DNA from: Pantoea sp. A4
GTDB taxonomy: Bacteria; Pseudomonadota; Gammaproteobacteria; Enterobacterales; Enterobacteriaceae
Assembly (NCBI RefSeq): GCF_000295955.2
Contig: NZ_ALXE01000053.1
Coordinates: 38,924-102,923, forward strand
Length of the DNA: 64,000 nt
Direction of reading: 5' to 3'
The position numbers and the translations under genes were made by a program. The notes under the pieces were generated by a model, which saw nothing but the letters and a program-made list of their open reading frames with translations, did not search any database and had not been told where the DNA came from. Shown here piece after piece: positions 7,444-15,990 of this stretch (position 1 is its first letter; each line of letters starts with the position of its first letter).

Positions 7444-8202
7444 TCAGGCTCCCAGCGTTGCGCCACCGTCGGCCACAATATCCTGTAGCACGACATGGCT
7501 GGCAAGATCCGACGCCAGGAACAAAACGTTGGCCGCGATCTCTTGTGGCTGCGCGATCTTACCCAGCGGGATCCCGAGTTTAAATTGATCCGGGTAGCCC
7601 TGGATCATCTGCTGCTCGCCCTCAGGGGTATGCCACAGGCTGCGTTGCATCTCGGTATCGGTCGATCCCGGGGAAACAATGTTGCAGCGTACGCCGTACG
7701 GAGCCATTTCCAGACCCACGGTCAGGCACAGGCTGCGCAGCGCGGCTTTTGATGCACCGTAAGCCGACATGCCAAGGCGTGGTGCGTGTGCCGCATTCGA
7801 AGCCACGGTAACAATCGCGCCAGCACGCTGAGCACGGAATACCGGCAACGTCTGCTGGAACAGGTTAAATGCCCCGCCAGCGTTAACGGCCAGACACGCT
7901 TGCCAGTCTTCAAAGCTCAGCTCTTCAGTAGACCCTACGCGCAGAATACCCGCACCATTGACCAGAACATCAATGCGCGGGTGGGTAGCCAGTACCGCCT
8001 GGCAAACTTCTTTCACCTGCACAGGGTCGGCCACATTCATCTGATGGCAGGTGAAGGGATAGGATTGATCGTGGAAACGTTGATCAAAACCGATCACCTG
8101 TGCGCCAGCGGCGTGAAACGCCAGCGCAGTGTGATAGCCAATACCCTGACCCGCGCCGGTTACCCAGACAGTTTTACCGCTAAAATCCCAGGTAGCACTC
8201 AT
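7444..8202 (-). CDS. entA: 2,3-dihydro-2,3-dihydroxybenzoate dehydrogenase (EntA)
   Basis: NAD-dependent short-chain dehydrogenase that yields 2,3-dihydroxybenzoate, third step from chorismate. From the ATG at 8202 (252 residues) the nucleotide-binding motif TGAGQGIG is at 15-22 and the catalytic pair is in YGASKAAL. This start makes an ATGA overlap with the entB stop, the usual sign of translational coupling; a Met ten codons earlier is less likely. Lies between entB and entH in the single biosynthetic operon. Confidence 0.96.
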   Translation of the reverse strand: MSATWDFSGKTVWVTGAGQGIGYHTALAFHAAGAQVIGFDQRFHDQSYPFTCHQMNVADPVQVKEVCQAVLATHPRIDVLVNGAGILRVGSTEELSFEDWQACLAVNAGGAFNLFQQTLPVFRAQRAGAIVTVASNAAHAPRLGMSAYGASKAALRSLCLTVGLEMAPYGVRCNIVSPGSTDTEMQRSLWHTPEGEQQMIQGYPDQFKLGIPLGKIAQPQEIAANVLFLASDLASHVVLQDIVADGGATLGA

Positions 8203-9053
8203 GCCTGCGGCTCCCGCGACAGCAGTGCCCACCAGCCATCAATGCTTGGGTTTTTCGCCAGGCTGACAAAATCGATATCTGCATGCACCTGGCGCCAGCG
8301 TGCGGCGAGCTGCATAACGCGCACGGAATCAAGGCCGTAGTCGATCAGATTTTCGTCATCTTCCGGTACATCGTCATCTTCCAGCAGCGGCAGCACCAAA
8401 GAGCGTAGTTCATCTTTGCTCTGCGGCAGTGGGATCAAATCGGCCGTCATGACCACTTTACCACTGCGACCCGCAGTATAAGTCAGCGCCATCATGTGTT
8501 CTTCACGGCTGAAATCAGCCAGCGCATCAGCCACCATAAATGGCTGAATATCACGCATGAAGGCATCAGTTGCCGTCGTCAGACAGCCGATGTGGGCATA
8601 AACACCGGTAATGATCAGCTGATCGCGACCGGTTTCTTTCAGGATCGACTCCAGCGGCGAGCGGCGAAATGCGCTGTAACGCCATTTCGTCAGAACCTGA
8701 TCGTCTGCATCCGGTGCCAGGGCATCAACCACTTTCTGCTGTTCAGGGTGCTTGTTGATCCCCGGTCCCCACATGTCGTTCAGCAGGGCGCGATCTTCAT
8801 CACTTTGCTCGTTAGGCTGCGCGGTGTAAAACACCGGAATGCCCTGAGCTTTGCAGTAGCGGCGCAGGCGAGCGATGTTCTCAACCACCTGATTCACCAG
8901 CGGGCTGTCCTCACCCCAGAAGTTCAGGAAGTAGTTCTGCATATCATGGATCAGCAATGCAGCACGTTGAGGTTCTACCACCCACTTCACCTTGTTAGTG
9001 GGTAACTCGGCAGCAGTCGGCAGTGAATAAGACGTCAGTTTTGGAATAGCCAT
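8199..9053 (-). CDS. entB: Isochorismatase / aryl carrier protein (EntB)
   Basis: Bifunctional protein of 284 residues. The N-terminal isochorismatase domain (about 1-205), with LLIHDMQNYF and Asp37, makes 2,3-dihydro-2,3-dihydroxybenzoate. The C-terminal aryl carrier domain holds the phosphopantetheine site in IDYGLDSVRVM, with the attachment serine near residue 243. EntE loads dihydroxybenzoate onto it and EntF takes it over. The serine must be activated by a phosphopantetheinyl transferase (EntD or another); none is encoded in this window. The gene starts 17 bp after entE. Confidence 0.97.
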   Translation of the reverse strand: MAIPKLTSYSLPTAAELPTNKVKWVVEPQRAALLIHDMQNYFLNFWGEDSPLVNQVVENIARLRRYCKAQGIPVFYTAQPNEQSDEDRALLNDMWGPGINKHPEQQKVVDALAPDADDQVLTKWRYSAFRRSPLESILKETGRDQLIITGVYAHIGCLTTATDAFMRDIQPFMVADALADFSREEHMMALTYTAGRSGKVVMTADLIPLPQSKDELRSLVLPLLEDDDVPEDDENLIDYGLDSVRVMQLAARWRQVHADIDFVSLAKNPSIDGWWALLSREPQA

Positions 9054-9070
9054 AAAATCTCCGGAAACGA

Positions 9071-10687
9071 TCAGGCTTGAGCCTGTTGATCGGCAAGTTG
9101 TTGGCGCAGAAGCTTTTTATCAACCTTACCGACCGGGGTAAGCGGCAATGCATCTACAAAAGTAATACGATCGGGCAGCTTAAATTCTGCCACGCCTAAA
9201 TCACGTAAATGACGACGTAAGGCAACAGCTTTCACTGGCTGGCTGACCACAAGGATCGCACAGCTTTTTTCGCCCATCAGTTCATCAGTGATCGAAACCA
9301 GCGCCGCGTGGATCACATCCGGGTGGCGTTGCAGCAGGTTTTCGATCTCTTCGGCGGCAATCTTCTCGCCGCCACGGTTAATCTGATCTTTCTCGCGGCC
9401 TTGAACAGTGATGTTACCGGCTGCGTTGATCTCGATCAGATCGCCCGAGCAGTAGAACCCCTGGCTGTCAAAGCTGCTGGCGTTGTGTGCCGGGCTGTTA
9501 AAGTAGCCACGGAAAGTGTAAGGCCCGCGCGTCATCAGGCGGCCTGTGGTGCCTTCCGGCAGTGGATGACCATTTTCATCGGCAACCCAGACTTCATCAT
9601 CCGGGGAGATTGGACGTCCCTGGGTGGTCAGAATGGTCTGCTCATCGTCATCAAAACGCGTGTAGTTGACCAACCCTTCCGCCATACCGAACACCTGCTG
9701 TAGCTGGCAGCCCATTTCACTCTGGATCCGGCGTGCAACGCTTTCGCTCAGCTTCGCGCCGCCAACCTGAATGCGTTGCAATGAAGCCAGTTGTGCATTG
9801 CTGCCCCACTCGGCGATGGTCTGTAACCACAGGCTTACCGCAGGCGGAACCAGCCCGGTATCCGTTACCTGATGTTTTTCGATCAGTGGGAAACAGAGTG
9901 TAGCACTTGGGTCGGCGGCAAGGATCACCTGGCCACCGGCATAGAATACGCCCAACGAACCTGGTGAACTCATGGCAAAGTTGTGCGCAGCGGGCAGGGC
10001 AATCAGATAGCGCGTATCGGCATTAATCAGGCAAATATCGTCACTGGCACGAATGCTGTAATAGTAGTCATTGTGCGTACGGGGGATCAGTTTTGGTGTG
10101 CCGGTACTGCCACCTGAAAGCTGGAAAAAGGCCACTTCATCCGCTGGCGTTGGTGTTGCAATGTAGCCCGTTGCGGTTTCTGTTTTCAGGGTTTCCAGTG
10201 CGTTTTCATGCTCGCCATCATTGCGCAGGATCACACTATGGATGGACGGTGCAGCCTGGCACAGCGTATCGATAAAGCTGTTGTCCTGGAAGAGAACATG
10301 CTGGCGGTCGGCAATCAGTAGCGTAGGGGCAATCTGACTGGCATAGGCGGTCAATTCGGTGCGCTGGTGGCTGAACAGCGCATACACAGCGGCAACTCCT
10401 AATTTGAACAACGCAAACTGCGTCACGTAGAGATCGGCTACGTTGCCTAACTGCACCAAAGCAGTATCGCCGTGCTTAACACCACGACGCAGCAGCGCAG
10501 CGGCGAGATTGTCGCTCTGCTCTGCCATCTGGCGATAACTCAGCACCAGGTCGCCATCAACGACGGCGGTAGCATCACTGGTTTTATGACGCTCAAGGAT
10601 GTCGGTCAGCGGTAAATCCAGCCAGTAACCTTTTTCACGGTAACGTGCGGCGAGGTCATCTGGCCAGCGAGTGTAGGGAACAGTCAT
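9071..10687 (-). CDS. entE: 2,3-dihydroxybenzoate-AMP ligase (EntE)
   Basis: Activates 2,3-dihydroxybenzoate with ATP and loads it on the EntB carrier domain. The protein has 538 residues from the ATG at 10687, which follows AAAGGAAAA, and begins MTVPYTRWPDDLAARYREKG like the E. coli protein. The adenylate-forming signature FQLSGGSTGTPKLIP lies in the first half, and the C-terminal lid carries GREKDQINRGGEKIAAEE and the catalytic lysine near the end (TPVGKVDKK). An in-frame Met 24 bp upstream has no matching homology. It starts 10 bp after entC. Confidence 0.97.
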   Translation of the reverse strand: MTVPYTRWPDDLAARYREKGYWLDLPLTDILERHKTSDATAVVDGDLVLSYRQMAEQSDNLAAALLRRGVKHGDTALVQLGNVADLYVTQFALFKLGVAAVYALFSHQRTELTAYASQIAPTLLIADRQHVLFQDNSFIDTLCQAAPSIHSVILRNDGEHENALETLKTETATGYIATPTPADEVAFFQLSGGSTGTPKLIPRTHNDYYYSIRASDDICLINADTRYLIALPAAHNFAMSSPGSLGVFYAGGQVILAADPSATLCFPLIEKHQVTDTGLVPPAVSLWLQTIAEWGSNAQLASLQRIQVGGAKLSESVARRIQSEMGCQLQQVFGMAEGLVNYTRFDDDEQTILTTQGRPISPDDEVWVADENGHPLPEGTTGRLMTRGPYTFRGYFNSPAHNASSFDSQGFYCSGDLIEINAAGNITVQGREKDQINRGGEKIAAEEIENLLQRHPDVIHAALVSITDELMGEKSCAILVVSQPVKAVALRRHLRDLGVAEFKLPDRITFVDALPLTPVGKVDKKLLRQQLADQQAQA

Positions 10688-10697
10688 GAGTTTTCCT

Positions 10698-11876
10698 TTA
10701 TTGCAATCCAAAGGCGCGCAGCATGGTATCGAGTTTTACGCCGGTTTCACGCCATTCAGACTCTGGCTGTGAGTCAGCCACAATGCCTGCGCCGGCAAAC
10801 AGCCTGACGCGATTGCCGTGTACGGTGCCACAGCGGATAGTCACTACCCACTCACCGTTGCCTTCGGCATCACACCAGCCGACAATGCCGCCAAACAGCT
10901 GGCGTTCGAACGGCTCAAGCTGCTGAATCAACTGCATGGCCTGCTGGTGCGGGAAACCGCTTAATGCAGGCGTTGGATGCAGCAAGCAGGCCAGTGACAG
11001 TGCATTGTCTTGTGGATCTTTGGCTGTCCCGTCAATTTGCGTTGCCAGGTGCCATAACGTTGCAGTGGTGATCAGCTCCGGCGTATAAGGCACAGAAAGC
11101 TGGCTACTGCGCGGCTGTAATACATCACGCATGGCATCGGTCACTAGCTTATGCTCGTGGCGATCTTTGCCTGAGTTCATCAGGGTTTCACCGGAAGCGC
11201 GGTCGCTGGCTTCATCTTTTTCCCGCCGTGCCGAACCGGCTAACGGGCATGAGCTGAATGCGGCTCCCTGCTTACGAATCATTAATTCCGGACTGGCACC
11301 TAACAGCACGCCTCCCTGCGGTAAGGGCAGATGGAAGTGATAGCTGTTCGGGTTTTGCGCCAGCACACGCTGCATCAGCGCTGCGCTGTCGACCGGATTC
11401 TGCGTGACGATGTCCATTAAGCGCGACAACACCACTTTCTCTGGCTCGCCACGCTTGATGGTTGCCACGGCATCAGCCACCATGCCGGTAAAGCGATCGT
11501 GCTCCGGCACAGCGGTTCTCCGCGTGACTTCGGGCAAAGGCGCATGATTTACCGGCAGGCCTGCCAGCAGATCGGCACGGTTGAACTTGCGCGAAGACTC
11601 GGGAATAAACAGAGCCGCCGGTTCGTTAACATCAAAAGGAATCGCCCCAACCACAACCGGGTTTTCGATTCCTTGCTGCTTAGCGGCAGCGAAATGTTGA
11701 CGCAATTGTTGCTGGAAGTTTCCTTGTAACAACGCGCCATCCGTGACCGGATTGGTTAACGTCGTGAAACAACCTTGTGTGGCAATACTTTGCCAGGGAG
11801 AGGTAAAAACAAACCCACGGCAGAGCGTGGAATAATCCTGTAGCCAGGCATTTTCAAACGTTGAAGTGTCCACCAT
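10698..11876 (-). CDS. entC: Isochorismate synthase (EntC)
   Basis: Entry enzyme of the pathway: chorismate to isochorismate, a Mg-dependent member of the chorismate-binding family. The protein has 392 residues. Typical motifs are VVLSRL, SPELMIRK, LAGSARR, LLHPTPALSGFPHQ and the closing RLFAGAGIVADSQPESEWRETGVK. First gene of entCEBAH and divergent from fepB, with a Fur box between them, so the operon should be iron-repressed. I chose the ATG at 11876; a GTG two codons earlier is also possible. Confidence 0.97.
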   Translation of the reverse strand: MVDTSTFENAWLQDYSTLCRGFVFTSPWQSIATQGCFTTLTNPVTDGALLQGNFQQQLRQHFAAAKQQGIENPVVVGAIPFDVNEPAALFIPESSRKFNRADLLAGLPVNHAPLPEVTRRTAVPEHDRFTGMVADAVATIKRGEPEKVVLSRLMDIVTQNPVDSAALMQRVLAQNPNSYHFHLPLPQGGVLLGASPELMIRKQGAAFSSCPLAGSARREKDEASDRASGETLMNSGKDRHEHKLVTDAMRDVLQPRSSQLSVPYTPELITTATLWHLATQIDGTAKDPQDNALSLACLLHPTPALSGFPHQQAMQLIQQLEPFERQLFGGIVGWCDAEGNGEWVVTIRCGTVHGNRVRLFAGAGIVADSQPESEWRETGVKLDTMLRAFGLQ

Positions 11877-11905
11877 AATCACATCCGTTGAATGATAAGT
11901 TAATT

Positions 11906-11924
11906 AATAATGATTATCATTTTT
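11906..11924. promoter_or_regulatory. Fur box between entC and fepB
   Basis: AATAATGATTATCATTTTT matches the 19-bp Fur consensus GATAATGATAATCATTATC at 15 positions. It lies 29 bp before entC and about 130 bp before fepB, in the bidirectional promoter region, as in the E. coli entC-fepB control region. A further A/T-rich half site (AATGATAA, near 11891) adjoins it. Confidence 0.85.
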
Positions 11925-12053
11925 ATTGTGGTTCTGTAAGCTACGACGAACCGTATTTGGTGTCAACAAAGCGCAGTGATTTTATCTGCGTTTGCCCGGC
12001 AATTCAGCGCAATCCGTGTATGCCTTGTCCCGATAAAACGATGGAATAATCTT

Positions 12054-13019
12054 ATGTTTAAACGTAGTTTTCTGGCGATCTGTGCCACGCTTTTGTTTTG
12101 TCTACAGTTGGTTAGCCAAAATGTCTGGGCCGCAGGTACCTGGCCGCGCACCCTTGAAGGCACGAATGGCAAAATTACCCTGCAAAAAGCACCACAACGT
12201 ATCGTTTCTACCAGTGTGACTCTGACGGGATCACTGCTGGCGATTGATGCACCGGTGATTGCCAGCGGCGCAACGGCACCGAATAGCCGCTTATCCGACG
12301 ATCAGGGTTTCTTCCGCCAGTGGGGCGATGTGGCGAAGCAGCGCCATGTAAAACGTTTATACATTGGCGAGCCGAATGCGGAAGCGGTGGCGGCAGAGGC
12401 GCCAGACTTAATTCTGGTCAGCGCGACCGGCAATGACTCCGCGCTGAAGCTGGTTGATCAACTGTCGGCGATTGCGCCGGTATTGGTGGTGAACTATGAC
12501 GATAAGAGCTGGCAACAGGTGGTCACTGAGTTGGGAGTAGCCACCGGGCATGAAGCCGAGGCTGCTGCAAAGGTCAAAGCTTTTGATGCGCGTGAAGCCG
12601 CACTGAAGCAAAAGTTGAAGCTACCGCCACAGCCGGTTTCTGCGATGGTATGGAACGGGAATGGCCGCGCGGTAAATCTGTGGACTGGCGAATCTGCTCA
12701 GGGACAGTTACTGCAGCAGTTGGGCTTCACGCTTGCGACTCCGCCTGCAGACTTGCAGGAAGGCCATAGCATGGGCAAACGCAAGGATATCATCCAGCTT
12801 TCTGGTGAGAATATGGCCAGCGGACTGAACGGAAAAACCTGGCTGCTGTTTGCCGCTGAGCCGTCACAGGCTAACGACGTTATGAAGAATGCGTTTGTGG
12901 CGCAGACGACTGCCGTGCAACAAAAACAGGTTTATGCGCTGGGCGCAGATACCTTCCGCCTCGATTACTACAGTGCCAGTCATCTGTTAGACCAGTTGGA
13001 ACAGCTGTTTGTTAAGTAA
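12054..13019 (+). CDS. fepB: Ferric enterobactin periplasmic binding protein (FepB)
   Basis: Captures ferric enterobactin in the periplasm and hands it to FepDG. From the ATG at 12054 (321 residues) there is a signal peptide MFKRSFLAICATLLFCLQLV... ending near VWAAG at about residue 27. The mature part shows the class III binding-protein fold, with PQRIVSTSVTLTGSLLAIDAPVIA and the C-terminal VYALGADTFRLDYYSA close to E. coli FepB. A longer reading from 11976 has no signal-peptide logic. It runs divergently from entC and in the same direction as fepDGC, but ends in its own hairpin, 180 bp before fepD. Confidence 0.96.
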   Translation: MFKRSFLAICATLLFCLQLVSQNVWAAGTWPRTLEGTNGKITLQKAPQRIVSTSVTLTGSLLAIDAPVIASGATAPNSRLSDDQGFFRQWGDVAKQRHVKRLYIGEPNAEAVAAEAPDLILVSATGNDSALKLVDQLSAIAPVLVVNYDDKSWQQVVTELGVATGHEAEAAAKVKAFDAREAALKQKLKLPPQPVSAMVWNGNGRAVNLWTGESAQGQLLQQLGFTLATPPADLQEGHSMGKRKDIIQLSGENMASGLNGKTWLLFAAEPSQANDVMKNAFVAQTTAVQQKQVYALGADTFRLDYYSASHLLDQLEQLFVK

Positions 13020-13030
13020 CGGATGTTATC

Positions 13031-13058
13031 GCGAAGGGCGGTTTTAGCGGCCCTTCGC
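13031..13058 (+). terminator. Hairpin after fepB
   Basis: GCGAAGGGC / GCCCTTCGC with a 10-nt loop, 11 bp after the fepB stop. There is no long T run, so termination may be partial. Confidence 0.6.
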
Positions 13059-13154
13059 ATTCATACTGATTGCCTGCTGTGATGCTGTGTAAATTTCGTT
13101 ATTCCTCCTCGTGTTACCCTCCAGCCGTGTTACCATAGCGCGCAGAAAAAGTCC

Positions 13155-13173
13155 GATAACACGTCTCATTATC
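13155..13173. promoter_or_regulatory. Probable Fur box upstream of fepD
   Basis: GATAA-cacgtc-TCATTATC: the outer 5 and 8 bases match the Fur consensus exactly (13 of 19 in all). It lies 27 bp before fepDGC. In E. coli a Fur-controlled promoter region lies between fepD and entS; here entS is missing, but the control site seems to remain. Confidence 0.6.
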
Positions 13174-13199
13174 ACACTGTTTTCAGGGTCGTTAACGCT

Positions 13200-14186
13200 A
13201 TGCGCCAGCTTCGCGTAATGGCAGGCACAGGGATGCTGCTGTTACTTCTTATTGCCCTCAGCCTGATGCTGGGAGCCAAATCTATTCCGCTTGATCAGGT
13301 GTGGCATGCGCTCTCCGGCAGCTGCAATAGCGCCGATTGCACTATCGTGCGTGATGCGCGTTTGCCGCGCACTTTGGCAGGCCTGTTAGCTGGCGTTTCG
13401 CTCGGCCTGGCTGGCGCGTTGATGCAAAGCCTGACGCGCAACCCGTTGGCCGACCCCGGTATTCTCGGGCTTAATGCCGGAGCCAGTTTCGCTGTCGTAC
13501 TGGGCATCGCACTGTTTGGTGCTGATACGCCAGCAGGCTGGCTGGGGTTTGCTTTTAGTGGCGCGCTGATCGCGGCATTGCTGGTGGCATTAACCGGTGC
13601 AACGGGCGGAGGACGAGTGAATCCGGTGCGGCTCACCCTCGCGGGTGTTGCGCTTGGTGCTGTACTGGAAGGGCTGACGTCTGGCCTGTCCCTGATGAAC
13701 CCAGATATTTACGATCATCTGCGCTTCTGGCAGATCGGTTCGCTGGATATCCGCGATTTCACTGTGCTACGCACCCTGGCTCCGGCGGCGCTGGTTGGCG
13801 TTGTGCTGTCGCTGTCGCTGGCTCCGGCACTGAATAGCCTGAGTATGGGCGGCGACATGGCAACGGCGTTGGGGACGCGCGTGTTGCGCACTCAACTGAC
13901 CGGGCTGGTGGCTGTTGCGCTGCTGAGCGGTACGGCCACAGCGGCTGTTGGCCCAATCGCGTTTATTGGCTTGATGACGCCTCATTTTGCTCGTTGGTTG
14001 GTTGGGCAAGATCACCGCTGGCAGCTTCCTGCCACACTCCTCATTACCCCGGTTCTGCTGCTGGCAGCGGATATTGTTGGCCGTGTGTTGGTGCCGGGCG
14101 AACTGCGTGTCTCGATCATGACCGCCATGATTGGTGCGCCGGTCATGATTATTCTGGTACGCAGCAAAATCGGGAGGCCGCAATGA
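13200..14186 (+). CDS. fepD: Ferric enterobactin ABC transporter permease (FepD)
   Basis: Inner-membrane permease subunit of the FecCD family that pairs with FepG and FepC. It has 328 residues with about nine to ten hydrophobic segments. Conserved stretches include DARLPRTLAGLLAGVSLGLAG, LTRNPLADPGILGLNAGASF and GPIAFIGLMTPHFARWLVG, the last containing the loop that contacts the ATPase. It is the first gene of fepDGC and overlaps fepG by ATGA. Confidence 0.96.
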   Translation: MRQLRVMAGTGMLLLLLIALSLMLGAKSIPLDQVWHALSGSCNSADCTIVRDARLPRTLAGLLAGVSLGLAGALMQSLTRNPLADPGILGLNAGASFAVVLGIALFGADTPAGWLGFAFSGALIAALLVALTGATGGGRVNPVRLTLAGVALGAVLEGLTSGLSLMNPDIYDHLRFWQIGSLDIRDFTVLRTLAPAALVGVVLSLSLAPALNSLSMGGDMATALGTRVLRTQLTGLVAVALLSGTATAAVGPIAFIGLMTPHFARWLVGQDHRWQLPATLLITPVLLLAADIVGRVLVPGELRVSIMTAMIGAPVMIILVRSKIGRPQ

Positions 14187-15166
14187 GTCGTCAAGCATGG
14201 CTGCACGCCAGTTGGTTGCTGGTCGCTAGCCTGGTGCTGCTGTTTCTCGGGGTGACGCGTGGCACGCTATCCATCAGTGCCAGCGAAATATGGCAACTGA
14301 TTCACGGTGAAGCGGCGCGTAACGTGCAGCTCATCGTCCTTGAGTGGCGGCTCCCGCGTGTACTCATGGCGCTGCTGATTGGCGCAGCACTGGGCGTGAG
14401 CGGGGCGATTTTTCAATCGCTACTGCGCAACCCACTCGGTAGCCCGGATATCCTCGGCTTCAATACGGGCGCGTACAGTGGCGTGCTGATTGCGCTGGTG
14501 CTGTTCCAGCAAGATATTCAGGGAATGACGCTGGCTGCGTTGATCGGGGGCGTCATTACCGCTGCGGTGGTGTATTTGTTTGCCTGGCGGCGCGGTGTCG
14601 AAACCTTCCGTTTGATTATTGTTGGCATCAGTGTCCGGGCGCTGTTGATGGCACTTAATAGCTGGCTAATCATCAGCGCTTCACTGGAGTCGGCACTCAG
14701 TGCCGGTTTGTGGAGCGCGGGTTCGCTCAATGGGATCACCTGGGCGAAAACGCCTCCGGTGATTGTGGCCCTGCTGCTGGCGCTATTAGCCACAGCGTTG
14801 CTCTCGCGGCGTATGCGTCTGTTAGAGATGGGCGATGATACGGCTACTGCGCTGGGTGTGCCGGTTGAACGTAGCCGCCTGTGGCTGATGCTGGTCGGCG
14901 TGGTGTTAACGGCCGCTTCAACCGCATTAGCTGGGCCTATTTCGTTTGTCGCGTTGTTGGCCCCGCAAATTGCCCGTCGTCTTGGTGGCGGCGTGCGTGG
15001 AGCGTTACCTCTGGCTGCACTCTGCGGTGCGTTGCTGCTGCTTGCTGCGGACTATGCCGCCCAACACCTCTTTTTACCGTATCAACTGCCGGTTGGGGTG
15101 ATTACTGTCAGCCTCGGCGGGCTGTATCTGATTTTCCTGCTCGTAAGGGAGGCGCGACGCCAGTGA
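14183..15166 (+). CDS. fepG: Ferric enterobactin ABC transporter permease (FepG)
   Basis: Second FecCD-type permease of the importer. From the ATG at 14183 it has 327 residues, with motifs EWRLPRVLMALLIGAALG, SLLRNPLGSPDILGFNTGAY and GPISFVALLAPQIARRLGG. The start overlaps the fepD stop (ATGA) behind GGGAGG. The reading frame is open further upstream, inside fepD, but that part is a shadow of fepD. Confidence 0.96.
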   Translation: MSRQAWLHASWLLVASLVLLFLGVTRGTLSISASEIWQLIHGEAARNVQLIVLEWRLPRVLMALLIGAALGVSGAIFQSLLRNPLGSPDILGFNTGAYSGVLIALVLFQQDIQGMTLAALIGGVITAAVVYLFAWRRGVETFRLIIVGISVRALLMALNSWLIISASLESALSAGLWSAGSLNGITWAKTPPVIVALLLALLATALLSRRMRLLEMGDDTATALGVPVERSRLWLMLVGVVLTAASTALAGPISFVALLAPQIARRLGGGVRGALPLAALCGALLLLAADYAAQHLFLPYQLPVGVITVSLGGLYLIFLLVREARRQ

Positions 15167-15960
15167 GTGAATTAACTGCCCGGTTACGTGGCGAGGGCAT
15201 GACCCTCGGTTATGACAAGAAAATTGTGGCGCAGGATCTCTCAGTCACCATCCCGGATGGCGAGTTAACGGTGATTATCGGGCCAAACGCGTGTGGTAAA
15301 TCGACGCTGTTACGCGCTCTGAGCCGTCTGGCGTCACCCTTACAAGGGCAGGTCTGGCTGGATGGCGAGGCGATTGCCCGGTATCCCACCAAAGAAGTGG
15401 CCCGTCGTTTAGGGCTATTGCCACAAAGCTCACACGCCCCGGCTGGACTGAGCGTTAGCGACCTGGTGGCGCGTGGCCGCTATCCACATCAGACCCTGTT
15501 TGGTCGCTGGCGGGAGGAAGATGAGGCCGCGGTGCGGCAGGCGATGGAGGCCACCGGCGTTGCCGACCTGGCGGAACAGAGTGTGGACACTCTCTCTGGC
15601 GGTCAGCGTCAGCGAGTGTGGATCGCCATGGTGTTAGCACAACAAACACCTTTGCTGCTGCTGGATGAACCCACGACCTGGCTGGATATCACCCATCAGA
15701 TTGAGCTGCTGGAACTCATGCAGGATCTGAATCGTCAGCATGGCCGTACGCTGGTGGTGGTGCTGCATGAACTGAATCATGCCTGCCGTTACGCAACCCA
15801 CTTAATTGCCATGCGGGGCGGGAAAATCCTTGCCGAGGGCAAACCGAAAGAGATTGTGACGCCCGCATTGATTGAGGCGGTTTATGGTTTGCGCTGTGTG
15901 ATTGTTGATGACCCGGTCGCTGGCACACCGATGATTGTGCCGTTAGGGCGAGAAGGTTAA
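15163..15960 (+). CDS. fepC: Ferric enterobactin ABC transporter ATPase (FepC)
   Basis: ATP-binding subunit of the FepBDGC importer. From the GTG at 15163, which overlaps the fepG stop (GTGA) behind AAGGGAGG, it has 265 residues. Walker A is GPNACGKST (Ala where E. coli has Gly), the ABC signature is LSGGQRQR, Walker B LLLLDEPTTWLD, and the H-loop lies in VVLHELNHACRYA. Closes the fepDGC operon and converges on entF across a shared hairpin. Confidence 0.95.
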   Translation: MSELTARLRGEGMTLGYDKKIVAQDLSVTIPDGELTVIIGPNACGKSTLLRALSRLASPLQGQVWLDGEAIARYPTKEVARRLGLLPQSSHAPAGLSVSDLVARGRYPHQTLFGRWREEDEAAVRQAMEATGVADLAEQSVDTLSGGQRQRVWIAMVLAQQTPLLLLDEPTTWLDITHQIELLELMQDLNRQHGRTLVVVLHELNHACRYATHLIAMRGGKILAEGKPKEIVTPALIEAVYGLRCVIVDDPVAGTPMIVPLGREG

Positions 15961-15963
15961 GCA

Positions 15964-15986
15964 AAGGGGCGCTGTCTGCGCCCCTT
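15964..15986. terminator. Hairpin between convergent fepC and entF
   Basis: AAGGGGCGC / GCGCCCCTT with a 5-nt loop in the 30-bp gap between the two stops. Symmetric, so it may serve both strands. Confidence 0.7.
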
Positions 15987-15990
15987 AGTT

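Noticed and set aside
11976..12053. Longer FepB start at 11976
   Set aside because: Adds 26 residues before a clear signal peptide and uses the promoter region; the start at 12054 fits the family.
13020..13199. Possible entS or other exporter between fepB and fepD
   Set aside because: Only 180 bp, containing a hairpin and a Fur-like site; no coding sequence in either direction.
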